Below are positions 16,520 to 26,093 of a stretch of DNA of 50,182 nt, in pieces. The DNA is taken from NCBI GenBank assembly GCA_027486005.1, contig JAIXPZ010000027.1, forward strand, positions 1 to 50,182, in the 5' to 3' direction. The notes under the pieces are model-generated. The model saw only the letters and a list, made by a program, of their open reading frames with translations, searched no databases and had not been told where the DNA came from. Origin of the DNA: Legionellales bacterium (GTDB taxonomy: Bacteria > Pseudomonadota > Gammaproteobacteria > JAGOUN01). Every line of letters starts with the position of its first letter. The stretch's first letter is position 1. Position numbers and translations under genes: made by a program.

Positions 16520-18925
16520 TCAATTCTGAGCAGTCGTTGGAGCACCTTTGACCGCACTTACATCACCCATAAATAAAATACCTATACCGACACCTGCTTT
16601 TACCTTGACTGTCGGAGGTGTGTTTTGCAGCTTACCGACTTCAGCAGAGGCATTTTCGCCAACTTGGCCCAACGCAACCAGAATTGTTTCTTGCGTATTA
16701 AGATCTGAGGTCGACTCAGTCACCACACCACTATCTGAAGTCACTGTAGTGCCAGAGTCAGCTACCGCCTGACCCAGGCCCTGTAAAAACGAGGCTGCAA
16801 AGGCTGTTCCATAACGTAACATATAATGATTATCAACGCTTGTAGCGACTGCTGATCGCGCTGAATCTGGATCAATCGCAAATGCATTGACTGTCGCCCC
16901 AGTTGGCCAATCATTCATTGTCATCAAGTTAAATGTCAACATAACACGCTGGCCATCTTTCACTGTCTTGATAGATCCTAGCACTTTTGCTCCTTTAAAT
17001 TCACCGGAAACAATGGTTGCCATGACGGGGGAGTCAGGATAATCACTATCAACAGCGGTATCTAATACAGCATACAACACTGAACCTGCTTTGATAATAG
17101 GGGTAGCTCCTGCCGCTTGTTCGCCTTCAGGCACACCTCCGGCGCCGCCTGTAGACGCGCTGCTATCGTCACCCACCACAACGGTTTGCACAGGAGGAGT
17201 AAGAATAGGGGCAAATAATTGCTGTGCTTGCGCGTACATCTGCTCTGAAAGTGCTTGAACTTGCGCTTGTTGAGCCATTGCAGCCTGTTGATCTTTTTGT
17301 TGAAAAGCGACTGCAGCAGTATAATCTTTGCGTTGCTGAGCTTGAGTAGACTGTTGTGCCAAACCTGCTTGAGAAACTCGATCAAGCTTAGGATTCCCAC
17401 TACTACCCCCCACTAGATTAATATCAATAGCAGGACTAGATAAACCAGAAAATGCCGCGCCACTACCATCGGTAGAAAAACCATTTTTTGCTAATTGTTG
17501 ATTGCACGTGGTCAATAAAGTTTTTGCTGTCTCAGCAGAAATTAAATTTGCGTCAACTAAGCGTTGTAATTCACTCGCATAATCAGCAGGAGACACCGAA
17601 TTATTACACAGGCTATTTAATTGCTGCGCAATATCACTGGGTAATTTAGGCTTAGACTCAAGGCGAGTAATCAACTGATCTTTTAAGTCCGCCGCAACTT
17701 TCGCTTTTGCTGTATCTCCTGCTTGCTTGGCGTTGTATTCCTCTTGATAGGCTGTCAATAATCGACTGGCGGTATCTGCAGAAATTTCACTCGCTCGCGC
17801 ATATTGTTCTAGTTTTGCTGAGAAAACTGCGACCGGCTGATTCGTTCTCTGCAACTCTCTTAAAGCATCACCTTGCTCCTTAGAAAGTTCCATGCCAGAA
17901 AGACCTTGTTCAAAGCCAGCACCAGAAATGCCATGTTGTTTATTGTATTGTTCCAATAAGCGCCGAGCTTCTTCTGGCGTAAGCTTGCCTTCTCTCACTA
18001 ATTTATCAAGCGCAGCAGCATAATCACTTGGCGACAAACCACTGGCTTGCAAGGCCGCCAACATAGCTGCCGTATCATGAGATAAACTACCGCTCGCTTC
18101 CATACTTACAAGTTGGCCCGCAGATTCCTCTGCCTGACGCTTCTGTTGTTGCTTTTGGTATTTTTGTGAAAGCAATTTTGCTGTATCACTTGTCATTTTT
18201 CCCTGATTAACCATTGCCGCGAGCGCTTGATCATACGCAGACAAAGAAGCCGGTTGCTTCTGTAATTCCAATAAACTACTCGCGGCGCTCACTGAAAGCT
18301 TACTCTCTTTCACTAGTGGATCGAGATCAGCCGCTCCAGCTGCGGCAATTTTATCTTTGTAATTTTGTTTATAGGCTGCTAATAATCTCCGCGCTTCTTC
18401 CGGAGAAATCTTACCTTCACGCACCATGCGCGCTAATGCTGCTTCATAATCTTCTGGCGATAAATTTTGACTGGCTAAGCTATTCAGGAGGTCCGCTGTA
18501 GATGAAGAAATTTTACCTGAATTCAACAGAGCTCCCAACATTTGATCTGTCGATTCACTACCGCAAGTATTGCAACAATTCGTACAACCAATTTGCGTTG
18601 AAACAATATCATTAACCCCGGTATTGATGAGTGTTGGAATCGTGCTTGTACCTGTACTTTTAGCATAATCTGCTTTTTGAATATTACTGTTATTCAGCGC
18701 TCGCGCATACTCAGGAGACACTTTTCCGCCTTGCACAGATGAAATACTAGGCACTCCTGAAACTCGAGAATCACCCGTAGAATTACTGCCAACATGTATT
18801 AACTTACTTAATAAAAACAGGACTAGCACAAACACTAACACAACGACAACAATCAACAAAATTCGATGTTTTGCATCACCTGTTTTTATAATCTGACTAA
18901 AACTAAACTTTCTTGCCACAATCAA
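16520..18925 (-). CDS. icmE: Dot/Icm core channel protein IcmE (DotG), VirB10-like
   Basis: DotG spans the envelope and forms the central channel with DotH and DotC. This 801-aa version has one N-terminal membrane helix (about 20-42), then a cysteine cluster (CTNCCNTC near 113-120), then about five helical repeats of 55-70 residues. The repeats carry a recurring pattern (LSPxDYxAALxxLVREGK, then PEEARRLL), unlike the short pentapeptide-type repeats of Legionella DotG. The C-terminal third is the TrbI/VirB10-like domain (GSVLYAVLDTAVDSDYPDSP onward). Its start overlaps the icmK stop by four bases (ATGA). Confidence 0.95.
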   Translation of the reverse strand: MIVARKFSFSQIIKTGDAKHRILLIVVVVLVFVLVLFLLSKLIHVGSNSTGDSRVSGVPSISSVQGGKVSPEYARALNNSNIQKADYAKSTGTSTIPTLINTGVNDIVSTQIGCTNCCNTCGSESTDQMLGALLNSGKISSSTADLLNSLASQNLSPEDYEAALARMVREGKISPEEARRLLAAYKQNYKDKIAAAGAADLDPLVKESKLSVSAASSLLELQKQPASLSAYDQALAAMVNQGKMTSDTAKLLSQKYQKQQQKRQAEESAGQLVSMEASGSLSHDTAAMLAALQASGLSPSDYAAALDKLVREGKLTPEEARRLLEQYNKQHGISGAGFEQGLSGMELSKEQGDALRELQRTNQPVAVFSAKLEQYARASEISADTASRLLTAYQEEYNAKQAGDTAKAKVAADLKDQLITRLESKPKLPSDIAQQLNSLCNNSVSPADYASELQRLVDANLISAETAKTLLTTCNQQLAKNGFSTDGSGAAFSGLSSPAIDINLVGGSSGNPKLDRVSQAGLAQQSTQAQQRKDYTAAVAFQQKDQQAAMAQQAQVQALSEQMYAQAQQLFAPILTPPVQTVVVGDDSSASTGGAGGVPEGEQAAGATPIIKAGSVLYAVLDTAVDSDYPDSPVMATIVSGEFKGAKVLGSIKTVKDGQRVMLTFNLMTMNDWPTGATVNAFAIDPDSARSAVATSVDNHYMLRYGTAFAASFLQGLGQAVADSGTTVTSDSGVVTESTSDLNTQETILVALGQVGENASAEVGKLQNTPPTVKVKAGVGIGILFMGDVSAVKGAPTTAQN

Positions 18926-19896
18926 TCACCTTGTATTCCAACTTCAACTGGCTTGCCCAACTTTGAAATCAATAGTAATGGCGTCACGGGGAGTTGATAC
19001 GCGTGCATACCATCAGGACTTTGCATACTATCCAACCAAGCCGGGGAAAGTACGGTGTACCTTGATCTAAAATACATCACTCCTTGACTCAACCAAGCTT
19101 CACCGGAGCCATCAGAAACTGTCATCGCTTTACTTCCTTCTGGGGGAATACCATCAAGCACCCCCAGTAAAGCGGCACTGGCATCTTTTGGTAACCCTGC
19201 TCGACTCTCCATTCCTGAACTATTAGGCCCCTGCCCCATGACGGTCACATCAACACGATAATCCACCACTGATTGTCCCGGAACGAGGGTCAACATCACT
19301 GGCGGTGCTAAACCTTTTAAGCGAACGGCTAAATTAGCATAGGTATACGGCTGTAACGGTTGAATCATCATCACATTAGTCGTTTTATCCCATTGCACAT
19401 TAAAGGCTTGTGAGTTCCCAAGGTCATACGCCTGAATAGGCCAAGCGGATCCTGAGGCGTCTACAAAAACCAAAGAACTAATAAATCCTTGTGACATCTT
19501 AATTGCTGGCGGTTGCTCTCCAGGCGCAAGACTCACTAAAAGCGTCGACGACATAGGCTTAGGTGGCGTGTTTGCAGGTATCGCTACTGCGCGTTGTGTT
19601 GTATCCACTGCTTTTTTAAAAGCATGTATTTGATCCGGCGTCATCGGCATAGTTCTGCCTAACAACTGACTAAAAGCTGCTTTTGCAATATCACTTTCAC
19701 CAGCATCTTTTTCTGAGTCTTTCGCAGGAGCTTGATACTGTTTTAATGACGCTTCATTCTTTTGGTCTTGTTGTTGCAACCATTGTTTAAATTGTTCTAC
19801 TGAAGAACCTGCATCTTCAGTCGCTTGGGCAAATACCATAGGCGCTGTCACAAGCAGAATAAAACTCAAGAGTCCTGTTTGTATTTTACTGACCAC
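18922..19896 (-). CDS. icmK: Dot/Icm outer-membrane core protein IcmK (DotH)
   Basis: DotH is the VirB9-like outer-membrane ring component inserted with help of lipoproteins DotC and DotD. The 324-aa product has a signal peptide (LLSFILLVTAPMVFAQ), a Gln/Lys-rich linker and a beta-rich C-terminal domain (VDASGSAWPIQAYDLGNSQ). Its stop overlaps the icmE start, and it follows icmL by two bases. The conserved gene order L-K-E is strong support. Confidence 0.95.
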   Translation of the reverse strand: MVSKIQTGLLSFILLVTAPMVFAQATEDAGSSVEQFKQWLQQQDQKNEASLKQYQAPAKDSEKDAGESDIAKAAFSQLLGRTMPMTPDQIHAFKKAVDTTQRAVAIPANTPPKPMSSTLLVSLAPGEQPPAIKMSQGFISSLVFVDASGSAWPIQAYDLGNSQAFNVQWDKTTNVMMIQPLQPYTYANLAVRLKGLAPPVMLTLVPGQSVVDYRVDVTVMGQGPNSSGMESRAGLPKDASAALLGVLDGIPPEGSKAMTVSDGSGEAWLSQGVMYFRSRYTVLSPAWLDSMQSPDGMHAYQLPVTPLLLISKLGKPVEVGIQGD

Positions 19897-19898
19897 TC

Positions 19899-20519
19899 TT
19901 AACCACTCACAATAAATTGCGCCACAGCAACACCATTCTGATTTTGTACTGTGGAAATGCGTACAATCACCATGGTAACCATATAATTCTTTTGAAAATG
20001 ATCACTCGCACTGACAAAACTAACTAACAAAGGCACTTGCACTTTCCAAGCATATCGCCCATCCAACATCCCTTGATAAGCGACCACAGGAGCTCCTGAA
20101 ATAACAGCGCTAACGTTGATCTTTCTTTGATCAACAGCTTGTATGTTGCCTGAATCTTTTAACTGCGTCAAAAATTGTTGCCAAGCATCGCTAGTAAAAT
20201 TAATTTCTTGCATCTGTATTTTTTGTCGATAATTGGCAAAGTTGTACGTATATGCCCCCATGGCGACTTGACTCGCCCAATTTAGCAATGCTTCTGTCGA
20301 CAACATAGGATTACTCAAAGGCACCAATTGTAACACTCGCCCAGACTGCGTCGTTGCGAAATATTTCGGCTCTGATCTATGTGTAAACAAATATGCCATG
20401 GTGAGCACCAAAACAACCATCACTAACGACATAATCAGCAATAATTTCATCACACGACGATAATTGTCCCGATAAAAGTTGTTCCTAAGCCGTATTAGCT
20501 CAAGTGACTCGTCTGTCAT
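19899..20519 (-). CDS. icmL: Dot/Icm inner-membrane protein IcmL (DotI)
   Basis: DotI is a bitopic inner-membrane protein with a VirB8-like periplasmic domain. In Legionella it forms a complex with DotJ (IcmM). This 206-aa copy has a membrane helix at about 24-46 (LLLIMSLVMVVLVLTMAYLF) and a periplasmic domain ending VVRIST-like strands. No icmM is present between it and icmN, and only one icmL copy is here, whereas Coxiella has two adjacent icmL genes. DotI may therefore form a homo-oligomer in this organism. Confidence 0.93.
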   Translation of the reverse strand: MTDESLELIRLRNNFYRDNYRRVMKLLLIMSLVMVVLVLTMAYLFTHRSEPKYFATTQSGRVLQLVPLSNPMLSTEALLNWASQVAMGAYTYNFANYRQKIQMQEINFTSDAWQQFLTQLKDSGNIQAVDQRKINVSAVISGAPVVAYQGMLDGRYAWKVQVPLLVSFVSASDHFQKNYMVTMVIVRISTVQNQNGVAVAQFIVSG

Positions 20520-20590
20520 ACCACCTCCTGCTCATTACCCTATATAAGAGCATATAAATATCATAGGGTAAACTAAAAATCTGCGTTGCC

Positions 20591-21250
20591 CTATCGCACA
20601 TAATCTTTCAACGTAATTTCTACACGATAATTTGCACGCTCACCCATAATATTATCTACGGCTTTATTGGGCGCATACTGCATAGGATGTCCGCCGCCAT
20701 AACCAACTGCATATAGCAAACGTACGTCAACATGATGATCCCAGAGGTAATTACTCACAGTTTCCGCTTGCCACTGAGTTAATATTAAGTCTTTTTGAGA
20801 TTGCGCCATCGCTGCAGCATAAGCGGCTATCGTAATTTTCACCTTATTCATCGGCTCAAGTAACTTAGCAACCTGGGCAAGAATCTCATTACCGGATGAT
20901 GAAACTTGCACTGAATATCCATCAAATAAAATCTGAGATGGGATGGTGATAATAACCGTGTCACCCAACCTCATGACGGACACCCCTTCGGCTCCCAATG
21001 CTTGCAAAGTTGTCTTATTTTCTGAGAAGAAATAACCTAATGTCCCACCTACGGCTGCCCCAACACCGGCTCCTAACGGAACGCCTGCGCCAGAAACCCC
21101 ACCCACTACGGCACCTGCCACCACGCCAGCCCCAGCACCTTTTGCCGTCGAAGAGTCTAGCCCACTACCTTCTGTTGAACACGATTGCAACAAAATAGAA
21201 AACAACATCACTGCAATAAAAACGCCACATTGTTTATATAACTTGATCAT
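20591..21250 (-). CDS. icmN: Dot/Icm outer-membrane lipoprotein IcmN (DotK), OmpA-like
   Basis: The 219-aa product has a lipoprotein signal peptide (lipobox LLQSC), a glycine-rich hydrophobic stretch (GAGAGVVAGAVVGGVSGAG) like the glycine-zipper of 17-kDa antigens, then an OmpA-type peptidoglycan-binding domain. That order of domains differs from a plain DotK. It lies eight bases after icmO. DotK is a peripheral, partly dispensable component of the outer-membrane complex. Confidence 0.88.
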   Translation of the reverse strand: MIKLYKQCGVFIAVMLFSILLQSCSTEGSGLDSSTAKGAGAGVVAGAVVGGVSGAGVPLGAGVGAAVGGTLGYFFSENKTTLQALGAEGVSVMRLGDTVIITIPSQILFDGYSVQVSSSGNEILAQVAKLLEPMNKVKITIAAYAAAMAQSQKDLILTQWQAETVSNYLWDHHVDVRLLYAVGYGGGHPMQYAPNKAVDNIMGERANYRVEITLKDYVR

Positions 21251-21258
21251 AAAGCTTG

Positions 21259-23649
21259 TTAATCCTCACTGCTATTTGCTTGCGTCTCCAGCATCGTCAC
21301 CAAGCGCTGGGTAATGTCCACTAATTCGGGAGCAGACAAACGCACAGTAATCACTGGCGGATAATCTGTAGCGACTTCGATATCACGCACCATTTCTAAC
21401 GCGATGTTGTTGGCTTGATTTGCTTTTCTTCCCATTAAGCGTTCAATTAACTCTATTTTTTCTCTCACTTGATGTTTAATCAACAAAGGCTTACAAAATT
21501 GATCATAACGTTCGCCAGAAAAATACGGACGTACACTTTCTGTGACTCGCACACTGACAAATGAATTAAGACGATCAGAAATTTCCACCACAGGTTCACC
21601 AACACTTTCTGCGGTCACGCTCCTGCTAACGCTTGAGTCATCCATCGATGACGATGGCTGAAAACCTTCGCAACAAGCGAGAAAAGCCGCTACGCTGCGA
21701 TCAATTATATTTTTATGTTTCTGTGTAGAAGAAAGAATACCTGATACCGTCGCAATTGCATCAGAGGACTCAACTGGCTGATCAAAAATCACCGGCTTTT
21801 CTAATAACTGTGTGAATTTTATTAATTGTCTTTCTTGCTTTACCAATTCTTTGATATTTGGTTTTTCTACTTTCAGAAAGTGATTCAAACGCATTCTATC
21901 TGCAATGGTTGGATTCGCAAAAAAAGCACGTGCCCGCACAATTTCAGATTTGAAAAAAACATGCATCTCACCAACGTCTTGATCTTTAAGATCTAATAAA
22001 TGAATTCGTGCACGTTTTTCCGCAGACGCACTTTTTGTATCCAAATAATTATTCATCATACTTTGCGAATCTGTTTGGAAGTGATCCACTTTAGTGACAT
22101 AAATTTCGCCGGCGGTTTTATTAAAAAAGTCCCAGGTTTCACCAGGGTCTTCCAATTTCATACAAATTTTAATGTTGGTATTCGCACCGATAGAAGCGGC
22201 TTCTTCTTTTGACGCCTTTTGAAAAGCTGGCAAGTCTTGCCCAGCAAAAATCGTGGAAAATCCTAAAGAACGTGCCTGCGCAGGTACAACCGCAAATCCT
22301 TTTACTGCATAATATCCATACTCATCGAGAATACACATATAAGGTGTTGGAGCATTCGTAGGTTTACGTTGAATGACATCTTGAAAACGTCCTTCAACAC
22401 TATCGCCTAATCCAGAGGCCATCATCGCTCTTAATGTTGCAATAATAATTTTACCTAAGTTAGATAATTCATCTGGCGACTTTTCTAGCGCAGGCAATAA
22501 CACTACTAAAATGCGACGATTCAATACCACGTCTGCCATGTCAACTTCCGGAACATTGGTACGAATAATATGACTATACGTATCCGCTAACGAACCAAAT
22601 GTACGCGTTAACTGCATGGTAATAAATCCATGCTGTTCTAACACTTGCGACACTTGTTTGCCTTTTTTCTTGGGATCAAAACCCGGTAAATTAAGCAGAT
22701 AATTATTAATCGGATCCATAACCAATGGCGGTGCATCAGCAATAGAAATAGGCTCCTGCCCATCAACCGGAAACTGGCGATCAAGGCAAATCTGTTCTAA
22801 TTTAGGTAAGTGAAAATAATTACGAATTGAGTTAGCATCCAACAACAACTTGCCTTGGTCTCGAACATAAACCAATAGCTTCATTAGTGCTTCAACAAAG
22901 TTAATCGCGCGGTTTTTCCACATATCGCCATCGGGTGATCCAGATTGACTCTCGCCCATTAAACTCACTACCAGTTGAATCAACATACTTGATGAACCGC
23001 TTGAAAAAGGATTCATTGTGTTTGACAACTTGGTTTCTTGAGCACCAATAATATCTCGTGCACCAGTCATAAAGTTAATTAACAGAATGTCATCTTCTCT
23101 ACCCATACTGCGACACATAGAAAAAATCTTAGCATAAAGTGAGTTATCTCCTTTACCATCGACATAAATAAAACCACTACCCTGCATCAGCGCGTTGAAA
23201 GCGAAAGAAATCAGCGCTTCTGTTTTACCACTCCCTGTCGATCCAAAAATCAACATATGCGTACGCATGTCGTCGTTGTTAAACCAGAGCTCATCGCCAT
23301 TACTTTTTGCATTACCAATAAAACAAATGCCTCGTGCAATATTGGGGCGAATACCACCCCCTGGCTTAAGATCGTTGTAATCTAGCGCTTTCGAACGAAC
23401 AGGCATCCTAAAAGGAAGGGCGGCACGTTTAGCCACGTACAAACAGTAGAATGAAAGACAAAATCCAATACCTATAACAATATCAGCAATAGCAGGGAAA
23501 ACACCCGCTATCGCTGCAAATACCACGAATATAATGGCGCTTTGCGCAGGCTGCTTCAAAAAATCTTGAACTTTTGAACCAAGCGTTCGCGTGTCCCGCA
23601 AGAGCTGCGACGCATCTTGCTCTTGATGTTTTTCTAATCCTCTAATCAT
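21259..23649 (-). CDS. icmO: Dot/Icm coupling ATPase IcmO (DotL), VirD4-like
   Basis: DotL is the type IV coupling protein that receives effectors. Two membrane helices lie near the N-terminus (about 37-75). Walker A is GSTGSGKTEALISFAFN near 135, Walker B is CILDEYGYYAV near 438. The long C-terminal tail after about 600 is where DotN, IcmS/W and LvgA bind in Legionella. At 796 aa it is of normal length. It overlaps icmP by four bases (ATGA). Confidence 0.96.
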   Translation of the reverse strand: MIRGLEKHQEQDASQLLRDTRTLGSKVQDFLKQPAQSAIIFVVFAAIAGVFPAIADIVIGIGFCLSFYCLYVAKRAALPFRMPVRSKALDYNDLKPGGGIRPNIARGICFIGNAKSNGDELWFNNDDMRTHMLIFGSTGSGKTEALISFAFNALMQGSGFIYVDGKGDNSLYAKIFSMCRSMGREDDILLINFMTGARDIIGAQETKLSNTMNPFSSGSSSMLIQLVVSLMGESQSGSPDGDMWKNRAINFVEALMKLLVYVRDQGKLLLDANSIRNYFHLPKLEQICLDRQFPVDGQEPISIADAPPLVMDPINNYLLNLPGFDPKKKGKQVSQVLEQHGFITMQLTRTFGSLADTYSHIIRTNVPEVDMADVVLNRRILVVLLPALEKSPDELSNLGKIIIATLRAMMASGLGDSVEGRFQDVIQRKPTNAPTPYMCILDEYGYYAVKGFAVVPAQARSLGFSTIFAGQDLPAFQKASKEEAASIGANTNIKICMKLEDPGETWDFFNKTAGEIYVTKVDHFQTDSQSMMNNYLDTKSASAEKRARIHLLDLKDQDVGEMHVFFKSEIVRARAFFANPTIADRMRLNHFLKVEKPNIKELVKQERQLIKFTQLLEKPVIFDQPVESSDAIATVSGILSSTQKHKNIIDRSVAAFLACCEGFQPSSSMDDSSVSRSVTAESVGEPVVEISDRLNSFVSVRVTESVRPYFSGERYDQFCKPLLIKHQVREKIELIERLMGRKANQANNIALEMVRDIEVATDYPPVITVRLSAPELVDITQRLVTMLETQANSSED

Positions 23650-24797
23650 CCTGTACTCGCATTATAATATTGGGCGTCTTCGTCTCGATGGTAAGCAATT
23701 TCTGTAAGCGCAGATTCAAGCGCTAGGGTTGCCGATTCGATCATTGGTAAAACTGATTTTTTTCCTAACTCTTTTTCCGCCAACCAATGCGCAAAAACCC
23801 CTGCCGCTTCACATACAGGTGTTCTTCGACCAACGCCATTCAGTACAAACCACGCTTTTCTATCGATTGGTTTTAGCCATAAAAAATCTGAGCTACTTAA
23901 CACTCCATCATAACGTGATAGTTCTAACATCGAAGACATGACGGTTAATTCGTACGCATGCGATGTCATTACCAATTTTACCGCCTTCACATTCATATAT
24001 TTACGACAAAGTAATAACGGATTTTCGCAAACAATTGTATTTTTCTCGCTATTGTAGCCGCTCGATAACGCTGCCAATACCGCATAAGCTGTGTCCCTAT
24101 CTCCATTAGCTTTTGCAGCAAACACCCCAAACAAGGCCTGCAGGTAAGGAGGCAATGCTTCAAAGCCACGCCAAAGACGGCCTAACTGCAAGGTAAAGAG
24201 CGCGTTAGCTCTCCCTTTATCCAACTTGGCAATAACACGTTTACGTCGTAGCAGTTCGTCCTCTAGCGGCATAATTTCTTCTTCAATAATCAATCTTTTT
24301 TGTTTGGCAAATTCCATGGGCGTTAAAGACATAGCCCAAACACCTTTGCGAATATCTTCTTTAATAAGATTAAGCGGCACAACGGGTTTGATTTGCGGCC
24401 AAATTTCTTGCTGTGCTTGCGAAAGCTCTTTCATATTGTAAGAACGACGGTAGCCTGTAGCTGAAGCAGCTTTGTAGATAACCACTGCTAATAACAACAT
24501 CAATACGACACAGGGTATGGCAATATATTTACCAACACTGGAAGCCACATATTGCGCTTGAACAAAGGTGACTGCACCAGGCGAGACTGCAGAGGCATAG
24601 GCACGCACCCCATCCAGCTGAGAGGTGAATAGCCCGATGACTTCCATTTCTATAACTTTAAGCTTAAGAAATACCAGCATTAAATAGGCATGTAAAAAAT
24701 ACCAAATCAACCCGCCGATAATGCAGATAAAAAGCATGATCCATAGAGGACCTAATGAATTATCAGGTTGCTGACCTCCTCCTCCACCCGGCGCCAT
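23646..24797 (-). CDS. icmP: Dot/Icm coupling-complex protein IcmP (DotM)
   Basis: DotM is an inner-membrane partner of DotL with a cytoplasmic domain that binds Glu-rich (E-block) effectors in Legionella. The 383-aa protein has membrane segments at about 15-40 and 90-110, then a long soluble domain (YNMKELSQAQQEIWPQI onward). The N-terminus is glycine-rich. In Legionella icmQ, icmR, icmS and icmT lie upstream; here dksA does, so those genes must be elsewhere if present. It is first in this operon block. Confidence 0.93.
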   Translation of the reverse strand: MAPGGGGGQQPDNSLGPLWIMLFICIIGGLIWYFLHAYLMLVFLKLKVIEMEVIGLFTSQLDGVRAYASAVSPGAVTFVQAQYVASSVGKYIAIPCVVLMLLLAVVIYKAASATGYRRSYNMKELSQAQQEIWPQIKPVVPLNLIKEDIRKGVWAMSLTPMEFAKQKRLIIEEEIMPLEDELLRRKRVIAKLDKGRANALFTLQLGRLWRGFEALPPYLQALFGVFAAKANGDRDTAYAVLAALSSGYNSEKNTIVCENPLLLCRKYMNVKAVKLVMTSHAYELTVMSSMLELSRYDGVLSSSDFLWLKPIDRKAWFVLNGVGRRTPVCEAAGVFAHWLAEKELGKKSVLPMIESATLALESALTEIAYHRDEDAQYYNASTG

Positions 24798-24872
24798 AAA
24801 TCACTACCTTTTCATTGCTTCGTAGTAATTATGGTGCCATAGACAGATTAAGATAGCTACCCGTCAACAACA

Positions 24873-25385
24873 TCATATGCCGCCAGCTTGACGTTCGCGC
24901 ATTTCTGCCAAAGTCTTGCAATCAATACACAAAGTCGCTGTTGGACGAGCTTCTAAACGACGCAAACCTATCTCAACACCACATTCTTCGCAATAACCAT
25001 AATCGCCATCATTGAGACGCTTCAATGCTTCATCGATTTTAACGACTAAATCTGCCTCACGATCCCGCGCTCTTAGCTCTAGGTTAAACTCCTCTTCTTG
25101 CGTAGCCCTATCATTGAGATCTGCAAAATGCTTGGGCTCATCTTTGAGATGTAGTACCGCAGTATCTATTTTCGTCGCTAACGTAGCACGCCAGGCGTTC
25201 AAAAGTCCTTTAAAATGCTCATTCTGTGACGCATTCATATATTCTTCACTGTCCTGCAATAAATAAGGCTGAACACCAAAGCCAGCATCAGACAAAGCTT
25301 TAACTGAAGATTTTTTGTCTGTTTTGGTGGATTTAATTTCAGCTTTCGCTTTAGACGCCGTAGTTGCTGCTTTTTTAACCGTCAT
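24873..25385 (-). CDS. dksA: RNA polymerase-binding stringent-response factor DksA
   Basis: DksA inserts its coiled-coil tip into the RNA polymerase secondary channel and works with ppGpp. The acidic tip signature DLNDRATQEEEF (DxxDxA) is present at about 91-102, and the zinc finger appears as CEECG and CIDCK at about 131-156. A 35-residue Lys/Thr/Ala-rich N-terminal extension makes it longer (170 aa) than the 151-aa E. coli protein. It lies 75 bases before icmP on the same strand. In Legionella DksA helps control the transmissive phase, so linkage to the icm genes is notable. Confidence 0.95.
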   Translation of the reverse strand: MTVKKAATTASKAKAEIKSTKTDKKSSVKALSDAGFGVQPYLLQDSEEYMNASQNEHFKGLLNAWRATLATKIDTAVLHLKDEPKHFADLNDRATQEEEFNLELRARDREADLVVKIDEALKRLNDGDYGYCEECGVEIGLRRLEARPTATLCIDCKTLAEMRERQAGGI

Positions 25386-25466
25386 ATCGAATACCCTTTA
25401 TACAAAGAAAAACTGGCTGCTTCTATAGCAGACTTTTAACCCAAAAACAAATTTTATGCCTTTAAT

Positions 25467-25481
25467 TTTTGTGTTAGTATT
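25467..25481 (+). promoter_or_regulatory. candidate extended -10 promoter of the beta-barrel gene
   Basis: An extended -10 motif (TGTTAGTAT) lies roughly 30-45 bases before the ATG of the beta-barrel gene, within an AT-rich tract; the exact base positions are approximate. No good -35 is seen. Confidence 0.3.
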
Positions 25482-25511
25482 GCCAAAATTTGGACTACAA
25501 GGGAAAATAAC

Positions 25512-26087
25512 ATGATTACCAAACAATCGCTCGCAATATTGACACTTTTATGCTCATCATTGGCGTGCGCTTCAGACCAGGGCTTTTATTTTGGATTAAA
25601 TGTGGTCGATGGACAAATTGACCTTCAAGATACCACCGTAAACAATGTAACTTACTCCCCTGACAGCGGCGACAGCTACGGTGGTGGTGTGACTTTTGGT
25701 TATAATGGTTCCAAAAACTTTGCGATTGATGCCGCCTTCGATGCCTTTGATAAAGTCACCTACAACGGGGAAAATGCCCCAAGTCAAACTTACATGTTTG
25801 GATATCTTGCTGCAAAACCAATGGTTAATTTTTGGAAATTTAACGCATTCATTGAGGCAGGCGCTGCTTACGTTTATGTTATGCCTGAAAATAGCGATGA
25901 GAACTCCCAATCGCGCGTAAGACCTTATGGCGGCGTGGGATTAGGATACAATTTTACACCAAATACTGAGTTATCGCTTTCAATAAATCAAATCTCAGAC
26001 AGCACAACACCTATTACCTTTGGAATGCTCACCCTTACTTATCATGCGGTAACACGTTACGAGGGATCTGGTTTTCTTGCAGATTAA
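25512..26087 (+). CDS. outer-membrane beta-barrel protein (OmpA/opacity-like)
   Basis: The 191-aa product has a signal peptide (SLAILTLLCSSLACAS) and alternating amphipathic strands typical of an eight-stranded outer-membrane barrel (GFYFGLNVVDGQIDL, YGGGVTFGYNG, PYGGVGLGYNFTPNTELSLS). It ends GSGFLAD instead of a terminal aromatic residue, which is unusual for BamA-inserted barrels. It is transcribed divergently from dksA and converges with prmC. Its function is probably structural or adhesive. No specific orthologue is recognised. Confidence 0.75.
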   Translation: MITKQSLAILTLLCSSLACASDQGFYFGLNVVDGQIDLQDTTVNNVTYSPDSGDSYGGGVTFGYNGSKNFAIDAAFDAFDKVTYNGENAPSQTYMFGYLAAKPMVNFWKFNAFIEAGAAYVYVMPENSDENSQSRVRPYGGVGLGYNFTPNTELSLSINQISDSTTPITFGMLTLTYHAVTRYEGSGFLAD

Positions 26088-26093
26088 ATGGCA

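Noticed and set aside
24798-24872. TTGACG after dksA as a promoter for icmP
   Set aside because: No acceptable -10 lies 15-19 bases downstream; read-through from dksA or an activator-dependent start is as likely.
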